This document shows, piece after piece, positions 11,001-20,544 of a DNA stretch of 24,269 bases. Numbering within the stretch: position 1 is the first letter of the stretch; the number at the start of each line of letters is the position of its first letter. Made by a program: the position numbers and the translations under genes. Origin of the DNA: Roridomyces roridus (taxonomy: Eukaryota; Basidiomycota; Agaricomycetes; Agaricales; Mycenaceae); contig JARKIF010000368.1 in assembly GCA_029378245.1 (NCBI GenBank), positions 1 to 24,269 of the forward strand, read 5' to 3'. The notes under the pieces are model-generated. The model was not told where the DNA came from. It worked only from the letters and a program-made list of their open reading frames with translations, and ran no database searches.

Positions 11001-13182
11001 GTTCCGGTACGAGAAGATGACGGTTGTTCCTGGGACTCCGGAGAAGGTTATTTCGAATCCGCATGCACATCACGCTCTTGGGCATTGGAAAGGCAAGGCG
11101 GAGAGGATCGAGGAGATGTATTCAAAACGGTCTGGGGTCATTACCGGCACTGTGGACGTGCTTCTCCATGTGCGGCCATTGAAAGGTCGGTCCTCTCGCT
11201 TCTTCTTGTATCAGATTTCTGATCTCATGCAGGCTTGAAGCGTCTCGAGACCGGAGCGCTGGTCAAAGATTACGAGGGGATCGACAAGGAGCAGGAGCAT
11301 GCGGTGCAGATGACCCTCTCGCAAGTCTCGTCCGAGGACCCCAGATTCCTCGAGCGTGAGGCGCCCGCCTTGTCGGAGGAGTTTCCGGAAGGTAGCAAGA
11401 TCTTCTTCCTCGGGGAGCATGCCTACGGTGTGGCTGCGCAAGTTTCGGCCACGACTGAATCGACGCTTTCGGTCATCCTTGCTGTACGTATTATTTCTTT
11501 CCCCGTGAATGCCAGCCTGACGGTCGTCTAGTTCTTCCCGTCAGACAAGGCTGAGAACGACAAATTCAAAGCCATTGTCAGTAGCCGGCAGTCTGGGCGC
11601 TACTTCCCGTCCTTCAAGGTGGCGGATATGATTGGTCTCTCGGGTCGTGGACTATCCAAGATCACCTCGAGCTTTATGGTCCTCACCTCTGACAATCAGA
11701 AGAACAATCTCGGTCTCAGTCTCAAGTTTGAGGCAAAGGGTCTCAAGGTCATTGACTACTCCCGCAAGGAGCAACGTCACTGGGAGTTTAGCGAGAAGGC
11801 TGTGGACCTGCTCATGGAGTACAAGGTGAGTCCGGTGGCCATTCTGTCCCTTACCAACCTCATCCTATCTTTGCAGGCCAAGTTCCCCGAAGTCTTCCAG
11901 TCCCTTGACGGCAACGGCGATGGTCAGTCTCTGTCTTGATTGATGGCGAGCGAATACTGACGCAGCCGCGCGTAGCTATCGCCAAGGCCTCTGAGATCCT
12001 CCGGGTCCCTGACCCCGACGCCCGCGTCAAGGAGGTCAAGGCTTGGCTCAAGTCCAAGGGTGTACGGGACTTTGAGCCGGTTTCTCTTTCCTGCGATCAG
12101 CTCACGAAGGTAGGGATAATCTTTCCCATTTACACCCATACTGATGAGGTTTTCAGGGAACGGTCACCGACATCGAGAAGCTTGCGGATAGTTTCACCGC
12201 CAACAAGCCGACGTCTGCGATCAAGAAGGCGATAGTCAAGGGGATTCCACGTCAAGCTGTTCTCAAGCCGGCTCACGCTGTCTATCGTCTGCAAACGCAG
12301 CACTTTTCCCTCGGTGACCGTGTGACGATGGTCCAAGATTCGGGAGGCGTACCGCTCTCTGTCAAGGGTGTCGTCATCGGCCTGAATACCAACTCGATGG
12401 ACGTTGTCTGGGATGTGCCCTTCATGGCGGGAACGACGCTGGGAGACCGGTGCTCGCAGTACCGTGGATCGACGGTGGAATTTAATATGTGTCTCAATTT
12501 GACGAATCCCCAATTCGTTACGTCCACGTCCACGCAGCCCAAGGCCCAAGCGCCGCCTATGCCTCCGTCCAATCGCTGGCGAGGACCGCCTGGGGCTGCA
12601 CAGGGACCGAATTCATTCCGGCCTCCCCAGGCCATGAGGTTAGTTGTCCGTCTTCCCGTAGAGATCAAGCCTAATGAATCTTCCTCCAGCTCACCTGTCG
12701 CCATCATGTCGAACCCCAATCGCGGTGGAGCTCGCGGAGGTCGTGGTTTCCCGGGCCGTGGTGGCTTCATGCAGCCACCACCAGCACCAGTCGTTCCTCT
12801 TACGGCGACGGTAGCATCCGTTCCAGACGCTCAAGCTCCGGTTGATGGTCCTGTAACCGGCGGGCGCTTCCGCGCTGGTCCTAACCCGAATTTTGTTCCC
12901 CGAGGAGGACGCGGGGCGTTTGTACGTGGGAGAGGAGGAGGCGGAGACTTTGGTGGTGGTGGTCCAGCTTTCCGGGGCAGAGGTGTAGCGCCGGACTTTG
13001 TTCGTGGTAGAGGGATGTCTACGGACTTTGTACCGTCGCCTGCTTTCCGTGGCACTGGTAGGGGCTTTGCTCCGGTGGCGGCGGATCGTGGGTTTTCGGA
13101 TCGGGGTAGGGGTGCTGCTGGTCGGGGAGGACGGGGAGGGTTCCGTGGGAGAGGCGGGCCTATACCGACGCAGAGCTCGTAG
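8002..13182 (+). CDS. XRN1: XRN1, cytoplasmic 5'-3' exoribonuclease, 1459 aa
   Basis: Degrades decapped 5'-monophosphate RNA in the cytoplasm (mRNA decay and quality control). Exons: 8002-8005, 8056-8066, 8122-8138, 8190-8245, 8292-8330, 8377-9396, 9443-9909, 9966-10119, 10173-10294, 10344-10488, 10541-11185, 11233-11483, 11532-11825, 11877-11922, 11976-12109, 12157-12638 and 12690-13182; sum 4380 nt, one open frame. Splicing gives the family start MGIPKFFRYISERYP. Mg-binding acids fall at the classical positions: D35 (LDFNGIIH), D86 (VDGVAPRAKM), E176 and E178 (PGEGEHK), D206 and D208 (GLDAD), and D293 (GNDFLP). The 5'-phosphate pocket residues K93, Q97, R100 and R101 are present. The WVMHYYYSGVASW block and a C-terminal SH3-like stretch (about residues 1180-1260) follow. 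The last 160 residues are RGG-rich, a probable RNA- or protein-binding tail. The last intron (51 nt) keeps frame if retained; its GTTAGT donor and CTAAT branch site support removal. Confidence 0.97.
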
Positions 13183-13534
13183 TTGCTGATTGCTTACATT
13201 TTGATTAACGGTAATTGGGTGCGACGAGCTAGATACTTGTTACTACTTGTATCGACGGTTCTTCTGCGCGTTCAAGACACATTCGGTTCTGCGTGCGTGC
13301 GCCGTCTGGAGGTCCATTCGACTCGGCTCTAGTGTATCATGTCGAGTGAGGTAACAATTGCACACCATGGGTAAGTACAGACTCGGATATAGAATAAATA
13401 AGTAGCTCAGTCAAAGAGTATGCTGGTGCGTTCACGAGGCGGTATGTCAACACCCTACAGGTGTGGAGTCATCAGATAATTATGTAAACTAGTACTTGTG
13501 GTTGGAAATTTTGGTTGAATCGACCAAGGCTTCT
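13183..13534. other. XRN1 3' flank
   Basis: No gene is seen. The stretch holds the XRN1 3' UTR and spacer up to the right arm of the inverted duplication. A CACCATGGGTAAGT word near 13363 resembles the first-exon context of XRN1, but the resemblance does not extend. Confidence 0.5.
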
Positions 13535-14040
13535 CGTCACGAAGGCAAACCTCGCTCGCGAAATTGAACTCGAAACCGAAATTTCCTGATCTGTGCGCAA
13601 TACAAAGAGAATTTGGGATACAGTATGCTACACTACTTGAACACATCTGGAATGTACAAATCCATGCATAAAGAATAAAGGCAAGGTCTAGAAGTTGGCG
13701 CAGTGTCGGTGAGCATTGGATGATGACTCGGAGGGCGTTGACGGTGCGTGCCATCACGATCAACCCGGGGTGTGCGCACAGTTGAAGTTGGCGTACGAGC
13801 CGAATGGACTTGGGACAGTGTAGAGGCCGCCTTCGGGACAATTATTAGTTCACAGGCAGAACTTGAAGGAGGAGTTCTGGAGCGAGCCAGATGCGGCGGA
13901 ATTGTTCAATGGTGCCATAGAACGGCCGCCACAAACTAAATACAATGTGAGCAACATCGAGAGAAGGCGTAGGTATGACCCGAGATTCAGACGCACCGAA
14001 GATGGTTCGCTCTCGTGCTCCGTGCCAACACGCGCTTCTT
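13535..14040 (-). pseudogene. Inverted, internally deleted copy of gene B
   Basis: The reverse complement matches gene B from the end of exon 5 (TEHE..PSS, compare TEHEIQPSA) through exons 6 and 7 to the start of exon 8, then jumps directly to the 3' flank of gene B at the level of 7672. Exons 1-4, most of exon 5, most of exon 8, and exons 9-10 are missing. Two splice donors are destroyed (GTATCT to GCATCT and GTATGC to GCACGC). It therefore cannot encode the protein and is a relic of a segmental duplication. The junctions are at about 13683 and 14040. Confidence 0.8.
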
Positions 14041-14208
14041 CAATTGTCATCACGTAAGTATAGATCAGAAATCGCAAACCCAATGGGGCAGGTTCCTGCT
14101 CACTTGTTCCGTCCACCTTCCAAGTCGTGCTGCCCAAAATTCAAGGTTTCCTTGGTGTTTCCAGCCACAGAAAGAGCGCCATAAAATGAAGTTCATCACA
14201 ATCCTAAT

Positions 14209-14455
14209 AACCGGTTCCTTAACTCAACGGTTTGATCGACTCGGAGCGTCGAGATTTGGCCAAGCGTTCGAATGTCGCGGGAAGAAAGGATATCTGTTAC
14301 ACCGGCGGGGCCTTCGGCTGGCTTGTCTCCGGGGGTTGGGATAGTCTTGCTAGCAGTCCACGTTCTCAACCCCCACTGGTTGTTTTTCTTTCGTTGTTTT
14401 CTTTGAACGAGAAACGAGCAACGACTAGCATCCAGAGAAATTGGATCGAAAAATT
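14209..14455 (+). mobile_element. tRNA-derived SINE-like element, copy 2
   Basis: Starts near 14211 with CCGGTTCCTTAACTCAACGG, has AAGCGTTCGAATGTCGCGGG about 40 nt downstream as the B-box region, then the same body as copy 1, fading after about 14455. The A-box G is mutated here (TTAACTCAACGG), so this copy is probably transcriptionally dead. It sits in the right arm of the inverted duplication in the mirror position of copy 1. Confidence 0.6.
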
Positions 14456-15608
14456 CACCGCCTTGTCCTGATAAATGGTTTGAGGAAGGAAATCGAGGCC
14501 GAAAGAGCCGCACTGCGGGGGACTGTGGATGGAGCCAATCAGTGGAAATAACAATAAAATGAAACAGTGGGCAAGAGGGAAACACGCCGAGAGGGATTGG
14601 AATGGGACACGGACACGGACGTCGGAGGGTAAATACTAAAGAGTCGGAATCAGAGTCGAGACAAGAGCAAGAATCTCGTGATAAGCGGGACTGTGATGTG
14701 GCTGCGCTGGCCTTGATGCGCTCTTTGATTCACACCGTCAACACAAGTCACCTGGCCCTTTCACCAGGGCTCGATCTCCCCTTGCGTGTTTTTCGAAACC
14801 CTGCTTGTTCAGTCTGTGCCCCTCGGCTTTGGGCCAGTATCTCAATCCACGCCGTCTATGGCTCACTGGTACCGCCTGCTTCTCCGAGTCCAGCAGCTGG
14901 CGCTCCCGCTCGACATCTCTCCCAATTACCACAGACTTCACACTTGTACTTGTCGAGTCAGAACTCGGGCGCCTCCCACAGCCATAATCGCGACGAAATT
15001 GGGACGAAACCTATTCTGTTGTCGGCCGAGGCGGGGAACGGATCTCCGCAGTCATACATGATAATTATGGTCGAGGTTCGATTCCAGGAACGACAGATGG
15101 GACGCCCGGCTAGATTCTGTATTTGTTCTGTATCACCCACTGTAATTTTGGGTGAGAACAACTAGGAACAACTTTGTCAGCAAGTCCTGCCGCCTTCGGA
15201 TTTTGTGATCCAATCACCATACAAGACTCAAGACGGAGAAAGGCATTTCACGGTCTTTTAGGCGGCATCTGCTACTGTCTGTACTCAACTGGAAGCTTTG
15301 CAACTCATCACCGGATTGAAAATGGAGTCCAGACTCCAAAACAGCACTTCGTGATAACAGATCTAGGCGACAGTCAATCTGCCAGTAACCTCAACCGTCC
15401 CGCCTGGGCCGTAACATTACGCAAACACAGTTCTGACCCAAGGCACTACTGCCGAGATACTGGAAGCGCCCAAAGCTGTAGCGAGCGAGTCGGAGGGAGA
15501 TAGAGAGTCCATCCTATTGCAAGGCAGTGAGTGTAACAATACTTAACAAGCACGTCACTCACCTTCATTTGTATCCAGCCCAATCCGACCCCACCCACCT
15601 CCAAAGTC
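14456..15608. other. Intergenic stretch before gene A'
   Basis: No gene recognised. A 187-codon open frame runs through 14602-15165, but its composition is unlike the neighbouring proteins, no intron model extends it and no motif is seen, so I do not call it. A lone B-box-like GGTTCGATTCC at about 15077 lacks a partner A box and does not fold as a tRNA. Confidence 0.5.
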
Positions 15609-17614
15609 ATGGGTAACTCCCTCAGTACCACGTTCGTGCCAAACTGGGACACCGCCTGTGCGGCAAAGTTCAACTGCACTTCCTTTGGTCTCGTCGATCT
15701 CTGGGGCCACCCCATGGTTCCCGTTTGTTCTGCAGATGTCTCCCAGATACCGAGCGAGGTGTGGGGTATCTCAGCCCAAGTTTGCTATGCTTCCTGTGGT
15801 ACAATGCGCCAGGTGGGTATTCGCTTTGAAGTGATTTCTCTGCTTGACAGGCCTCAGAGCATCGATTTTACCACCTCCGCGATTACCATGACCACGTGGC
15901 TATTGCCATGGCTGGCCCTTATCGCCCAGCTGCCCTTCGAAGCCACAGGTTGGATGAACCTCCTCAGCGGCTGTCTTGCCGTCGGGAGCCCTGCCTTGGC
16001 CACCTACTCTCTCGCTCTTACCGCTTTCAATCGACGATATGCTTTTCGCAAGTTTCGAGGGCTCAAGGAAAAGGGTGCAACGGAATACACGGCAAGCTGT
16101 GTACGGATGGATGATCGAGAGGCTGGACAAGGCTGCCTTTATCGTCGTCGAAGTCCAGCAGTGTCCTATGCGGGCTAATCAGCGGGACGGAGAATTCGCC
16201 AGTCTCCTCACCATCAACGACCTGGATCGCAATATTTTCTGGAAGGTTGCTCACAAGGATCTCAAGAACACTCGTCGGGGTTTCACGTACTCGTTTCTCG
16301 CACAAGGTGAAAAGGATTCCTCTCTCGTTGTTTGCATTGAACTGATGTTTTCCTAGTTCTCATGGCGGCCTTGTCCTATTTGCTCTCTTTCATCGCCGCT
16401 TTCCACGATTCATTTGGTAGCCCTCAAGTCTGTCCTCAATTTGTGTCCAGTATGGTGTGGACTTGGATGTATGTCATGTGTGCTTCTCGCTTCGTGGAAT
16501 AATTTTTACTCTGGATTTCTCAGGTTCCCTGTCCTCTATGGGTATGTTCTCGTCTGACACCGTTTTCAATATTCATCCGCTTGAAGATATATCCAAGTCG
16601 GAACACAAGACAACGCTGTGTGTATCAAAGAGGCTTTGACCGACGCCAGGGTCGACCCAGACGATTTCGGGCACCAAACAGGCTTGTTTCCGGATGCGGA
16701 TTTGTACTTGCCTCTGGCACGTCATCGTCCTTGCCTTGAACTCAACCTCCTCGCATCGACCAGTCAAATCTCAACAGTCGCCGCTGATTCAGAAAATCAC
16801 AACACACCATTTGCCATTCGGAGCCTGCTTCCCCACCCACCTGGTTCGGCTTCGATATTCGAGGTGACGAAAGGAGGGAGGGACCCATTTTCAACTACGC
16901 CCGTATTTTCACCTGGTTTGCGTTTACCAAGCATGTGCATGGTGGCTTCCACTCGGCGATCAGCAAATTCCAACACCACGCGTCGATCCCGTTGACCCCC
17001 GAAGACGCGGCCGCAATTTGCGACCTCGAGCCCAACAAGACCTCGTGGCGTTCGAAGGGCGGAAGGACATCTCCACGACGACAATCCACCACATCCTCGG
17101 TGCTGCCCTGATTGCTTGCTTCCTACAGTGGGGCATCACAGGCGCAGCGATCTATGCAGCTTACCGAATACCCCCGATCGGCCTCGGTTGTCGTTCAGGC
17201 AGTTACCTCCTGTACGGCGCCGCAGCAACCGTGTCGTGGATCCTCCTGGTCTTGGCCAACCTCGCTTCGCACGCGTATATGCACCGCTTCGAGCAAGACC
17301 CCGAAAAACCCATCTCACCTCTACTCGGCGCCCTCGCAGTCGTCTGCCGGCTTTCCGGCAAAGGACTGGCGATATGCAACGCCTTTTGGATCATTGCGTC
17401 CACCGTCCTCGAGGACATTGGCGCGTTTCAAAACTGCTGGTGTCAAACCAGTGGATTGTCGCTTGCTCAGAATGGTTGGGTGCCAATTTTCAAGACGGGT
17501 ACGGGTCTTCGATATGCAGAAGGGGGTCCTTGGATTGGTGGGTTTGTGTGGAGTATTACGGTTTGTGTGGTGACGATGGCGATTTTCTCGTATCATCAGC
17601 CGCCGAGGAGTTGA
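15609..17614 (+). pseudogene. Gene A': paralogue of gene A with three frameshifts
   Basis: Same architecture as gene A: exons 15609-15812, 15858-16306, 16357-16468, 16524-16541 (the same 18-nt microexon) and 16587-17614, with matching intron positions. Words shared with A include MGNSLSTTFVPNWD, LLPWLALIAQLPFEA, QQCPMRANQRDGE, KDLKNTRRGF and GLGCRSGSYLLYG. The frame breaks at about 16063-16066 (one extra base, CTCAAGG against CTCAGG in A), about 16831-16834 (one C short in CCCC) and about 17036-17040 (one A short in AACAAG). Each segment between breaks is otherwise open and alignable. All three lie in short homopolymers, so this is either a young pseudogene or an intact gene with sequencing errors. 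Function unknown, as for gene A. Confidence 0.75.
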
Positions 17615-17752
17615 GAGGATTGTTCAACTTGCTTTCTAGTATCCGAGCTCCATGCTGGCAATAAAACAGTGATTTTGAGCGCGCTAAGTCGAGGTTCAAC
17701 TTCATGGTTCTAAAGGAGGTGGTGTTTTCACCGGTTCAACCCCCTATGCCCA

Positions 17753-17869
17753 GGTTGGATGGCCGAGCGGTCTAAGGCGCCAGACTAAGGATCAGCTTCC
17801 TTTGAAGCAACATTGTCTCTCAAGAGGCATCTGGTCCGAAAGGGCGTGGGTTCGAATCCACTCCAATCA
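17753..17869 (+). tRNA. tRNA-Leu (anticodon AAG) with intron
   Basis: Acceptor stem GGTTGGA (17753-17759) pairs with TCCAATC (17862-17868), discriminator A at 17869. The D-arm has GGCCGAGCGGTCTAAGGC. Anticodon stem CCAGA (17780-17784) pairs with TCTGG (17830-17834); the anticodon AAG is at 17787-17789. A 38-nt intron lies at about 17791-17828, one base after the anticodon, as usual for nuclear tRNA introns, and it contains CTT that can pair with the anticodon. A long variable arm fits Leu. The T-arm reads GTGG-GTTCGAAT-CCAC: one C is missing compared with the usual CCCAC, leaving a 4-bp stem and 8-nt loop. It may be slightly degenerate or carry a sequencing error. Confidence 0.8.
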
Positions 17870-18498
17870 GTATCCTTTTGCTTGGGCTCCAGTGGGCTGT
17901 GTTTTTGTACCTCAGAATACTCAAAAACCTCAAGAAGCACACAAAGTGCCCTCTGGGCGAGCCCACAAACGTGTTGGAACTCTTACATCAGTCAGTACTA
18001 GATCATACTGCCGCGACTCGGCAAACTCGGCACAAAACTTCTTCCTGGACGACCACCATCTCCGACTGCTTTGCTTCCTTTCCATTCGGTCGGAAATGCT
18101 TGCAATCTCTCTGTGAAAATGTACCGGACAGCTTCCTGGATCTCGCCACATCAGACTTCCTGCAATTTACTTTTGACACTTTTCCACGCCAAAAAATAGC
18201 CGGAAAAGTGCCGAAAAGTGCTAAAGTCGACAAGTGAAAAGCCAGGTGTGATTTCCGAAAAAGTCCCCGGCAACACGGAATTGATGCCGCTGTTGCGGCT
18301 CTCTCCTTGCCGGAACCTCCCGCACATTTTGATATTCTGTGACATTTCAACTCATATTTCATTCAGATAGCTACATGGTCTGTCCAAGCCTATGTTTGAG
18401 GGAGCTGGAATGTGGACTTTGCCACTTTTCACTTTTGCCGAGCTCGTGGCAAGCGGAAAAGTGCCATAAAGTGCCAAGTAAACTGTCAAAAGGCTGAT
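17870..18498. other. Intergenic stretch with AAAAGTG repeat modules
   Basis: No gene recognised. It contains three related 20-25-nt modules built from paired AAAGTG words: plus orientation near 18199-18225, minus orientation near 18416-18437 and plus orientation near 18459-18479. They may be binding sites or subterminal repeats of a DNA transposon remnant. Confidence 0.5.
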
Positions 18499-18787
18499 GC
18501 ACGCTGAACATCGCCTTCATTAACCTCTTATGAATGAACTGGTCGGACCAAGCAAAATCGCCTACATCGCCCACTCCCAGTCCACAGCTGTTGAAACCTC
18601 TATGCTCAAACGTGTCCAATGTCCATCCATGCCTTTCAAAACCGCACGCTGAACATCGCCTTCATTAACCTCTTATGATGAACTGGTCGGACCAAGCAAA
18701 ATCGCCTACATCGCCCACTCCCAGTCCACAGCTGTTGAAACCTCTATGCTCAAACGTGTCCAATGTCCATCCATGCCTTTCAAAACC
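18499..18787. repeat. 145-bp direct tandem duplication
   Basis: Unit 1 (18499-18643) and unit 2 (18644-18787) are identical apart from one 2-base/1-base length difference (ATGAATGAAC against ATGATGAAC). Both begin GCACGCTGAACATCGCC and end CCTTTCAAAACC. The near identity shows a very recent duplication. It overlaps the probable 5' end of the decayed coding region that follows. Confidence 0.95.
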
Positions 18788-19456
18788 GCGGACGCACATA
18801 CTACGCCCACAAAGTTAACCTCTCATCCATTCCACCATGGGTTGTTCAGAAGGCCGACGCCACCGTAGAACCCGCCACTCCGTCCGCGCCGTCGTGGAGG
18901 ATCATTCTCTCCTGGTGCCGGCCACCCGTTGGTTCGAGTGTTTCACCGATCCGAAGCCGCAAGAAGACCATGATTACATCCGAAAATACTCTGACGGCGT
19001 GCAGTTGCGTCTGCAGGACCTCGATAACTGCAAAATTACCGTACGGGCTTACACAAAGACGAGAAGCTGTAACACGACGCGTTCCACGCTTGTCTCGGTG
19101 CCCTCTCCGACGAACACGGCGGCCATGACTTGGCCATGACCCATGTACCCTTTGTTGCCGCGCTATTCACCGCCCATCATTAAAGTAGGCCTTGTGGCCT
19201 GGAATGAACAGTCAGTTAGCGTCCGACCTCTGTCGTGCCCGTTGCTGAGTCCTGACCTCATTGTAAGTAGTCCCGATGCTGAGATGCTGAAGGAGGAGGC
19301 TCGCCTTGCCACCGTCCAAAGTACATTTTTCCTTCCCTTCCCAAATTCCACTTCGCCTAACCATCCTGCGCAAATGGTTCAAGGCTCTGGCCAAGGCTTC
19401 CGGACGGGACGTTAGCCCAGATTCGACGGACGCGGAGGACAGTGAACGAGGTTGAA
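18763..19456 (+). pseudogene. Decayed coding region, unknown protein
   Basis: Several stop-free segments in different frames read like pieces of one protein: YYAHKVNLSSIPPWVV, then LLVPATRWFECFTDPKP with KYSDGVQLRLQDLDN, then HDAFHACLGALSDEHGG, then YPLLPRYSPPIIKVG with PLLSPDLIVSSPDAE, and finally ILRKWFKALAKASG ending in DSERG and TGA near 19456. Frame changes are needed at about 18900-18905, 19065, 19140 (one extra C in ACCC) and 19355. No GT-AG introns fit these points. I do not recognise the family. It looks like a basidiomycete-type soluble protein decayed by indels; a spurious reading of noncoding DNA is less likely, given the compositional consistency. Confidence 0.45.
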
Positions 19457-20544
19457 TTGTCTCGAGGTACGCCTCGTTCTCTTGTCGACTCGGCTAGCTA
19501 ATTCTGGGCTCAACTCCTCGTATCTGACCATTCGATAGCTTCTCATGCATGGCTTCCGAGAACTACAAACTATTTACACTCATCCAGCCATGTATGGTCT
19601 CTTTTCCTTCCCATCCTTCCGTGACAATGCTCCCATTCTAGAATTAGACGCCCTACATTATCGAGTCTTCTGAATCGGACCACCTTTCTCGGACTGTATT
19701 TTCACCTTGGATGATTCTGTATCCACGCCTGGACTCTCTGTACAAGTATCACGCCTCTCCTCCCTGGTCAGCTTGTATCCAATCCTTTGTCATGTATGCA
19801 CAATCCACAATAGAAGATGAATTTATTCCTTCAAACCTTTATTCTCATCGTCAAGACCACTGGCAGCGCGAGTGCTCAAACGCGTCAATTTCCCTTTGTT
19901 CCGCACCGTGGACGGGAGGGGATTACGGACAACGTGAACTGACGCGTCGAGGACGCGTCCGTTACAAGTGGTATGGGGAAGATGATCAAAATGCGGGGGA
20001 TCGGACAAGCACGTCGCAGGATTCATTCAATGATCAACTTTATTGAATAATGTTGACTGGTATCTTCAGGTGCTCATTGAGACCTTGGACTCCAGAGACA
20101 GAGCCGGCCAAGCAACGTCCGTAACCACAACTTCAAGCAATCTTCAAGACATATTTTTCTTGACTGAGATGATCTGAGTCTGCCCCGGAGCCGATTCGGA
20201 TTGGAAGAACAGGACAATGGAAGGCAGGCTAATATTAGCTATGCGATCACCTACTATGTAGCACGGCATTCGGGCTGCCCAAGGTCAAGAGAATGGAAAA
20301 GGCGCTACATTCTATTTGGTGGGTAGTACAAATCTAACTATTGATGCTCTACAAATCGTCTTGGATAAGGAATTGGAGGGGAGGTGGTACACGATGCAGT
20401 TTCTGGATGTATATGTGATGGTATCGTTTCGTATGGTGGTATAGTATAAGAATGAAAAAAGAGGTCGTATGGGAGAGGCGCCATGGCCAAGGGTGCAGGG
20501 GAGGATGAAGGAGGGGATGAGGAGGAAAGGAGAGGAAGAACCAT
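19457..20544. other. Spacer between two convergent genes
   Basis: I see no gene. A 111-codon plus-strand frame at 19711-20046 has no supporting motif. The right part is the 3' flank of gene C, which runs towards it on the minus strand. Confidence 0.5.

Larger units (their letters stand above)
13535..14455. repeat. Right arm of the large inverted duplication around XRN1
   Basis: Reverse-complement partner of 5385-7820: pseudo-B, the short spacer between B and the SINE, and SINE copy 2. It also contains about 55 nt (roughly 14110-14165) absent from the left arm between the SINE head and the gene. XRN1 and about 500 bp of flank separate the two arms. Confidence 0.8.

Noticed and set aside
12639..12689. 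Reading straight through the last XRN1 intron
   Set aside because: It is open and a multiple of three, but a GTTAGT donor, CTAAT branch site and CAG acceptor at typical spacing favour splicing; retention remains possible.
13330..13400. CACCATGGGTAAGT resembling the XRN1 start exon, suggesting a duplicated XRN1 5' end
   Set aside because: Only about ten bases match and they equal a general fungal start context plus a splice donor; neither flank shows similarity.
15060..15110. B-box-like GGTTCGATTCC suggesting a tRNA
   Set aside because: No A box at a suitable distance and the flanking bases do not form a T-stem or acceptor stem.
14602..15165. 187-codon open frame on the plus strand
   Set aside because: No motif, no homologous counterpart upstream of gene A, atypical composition, and no intron model that extends it; length alone is not enough in DNA of this base composition.
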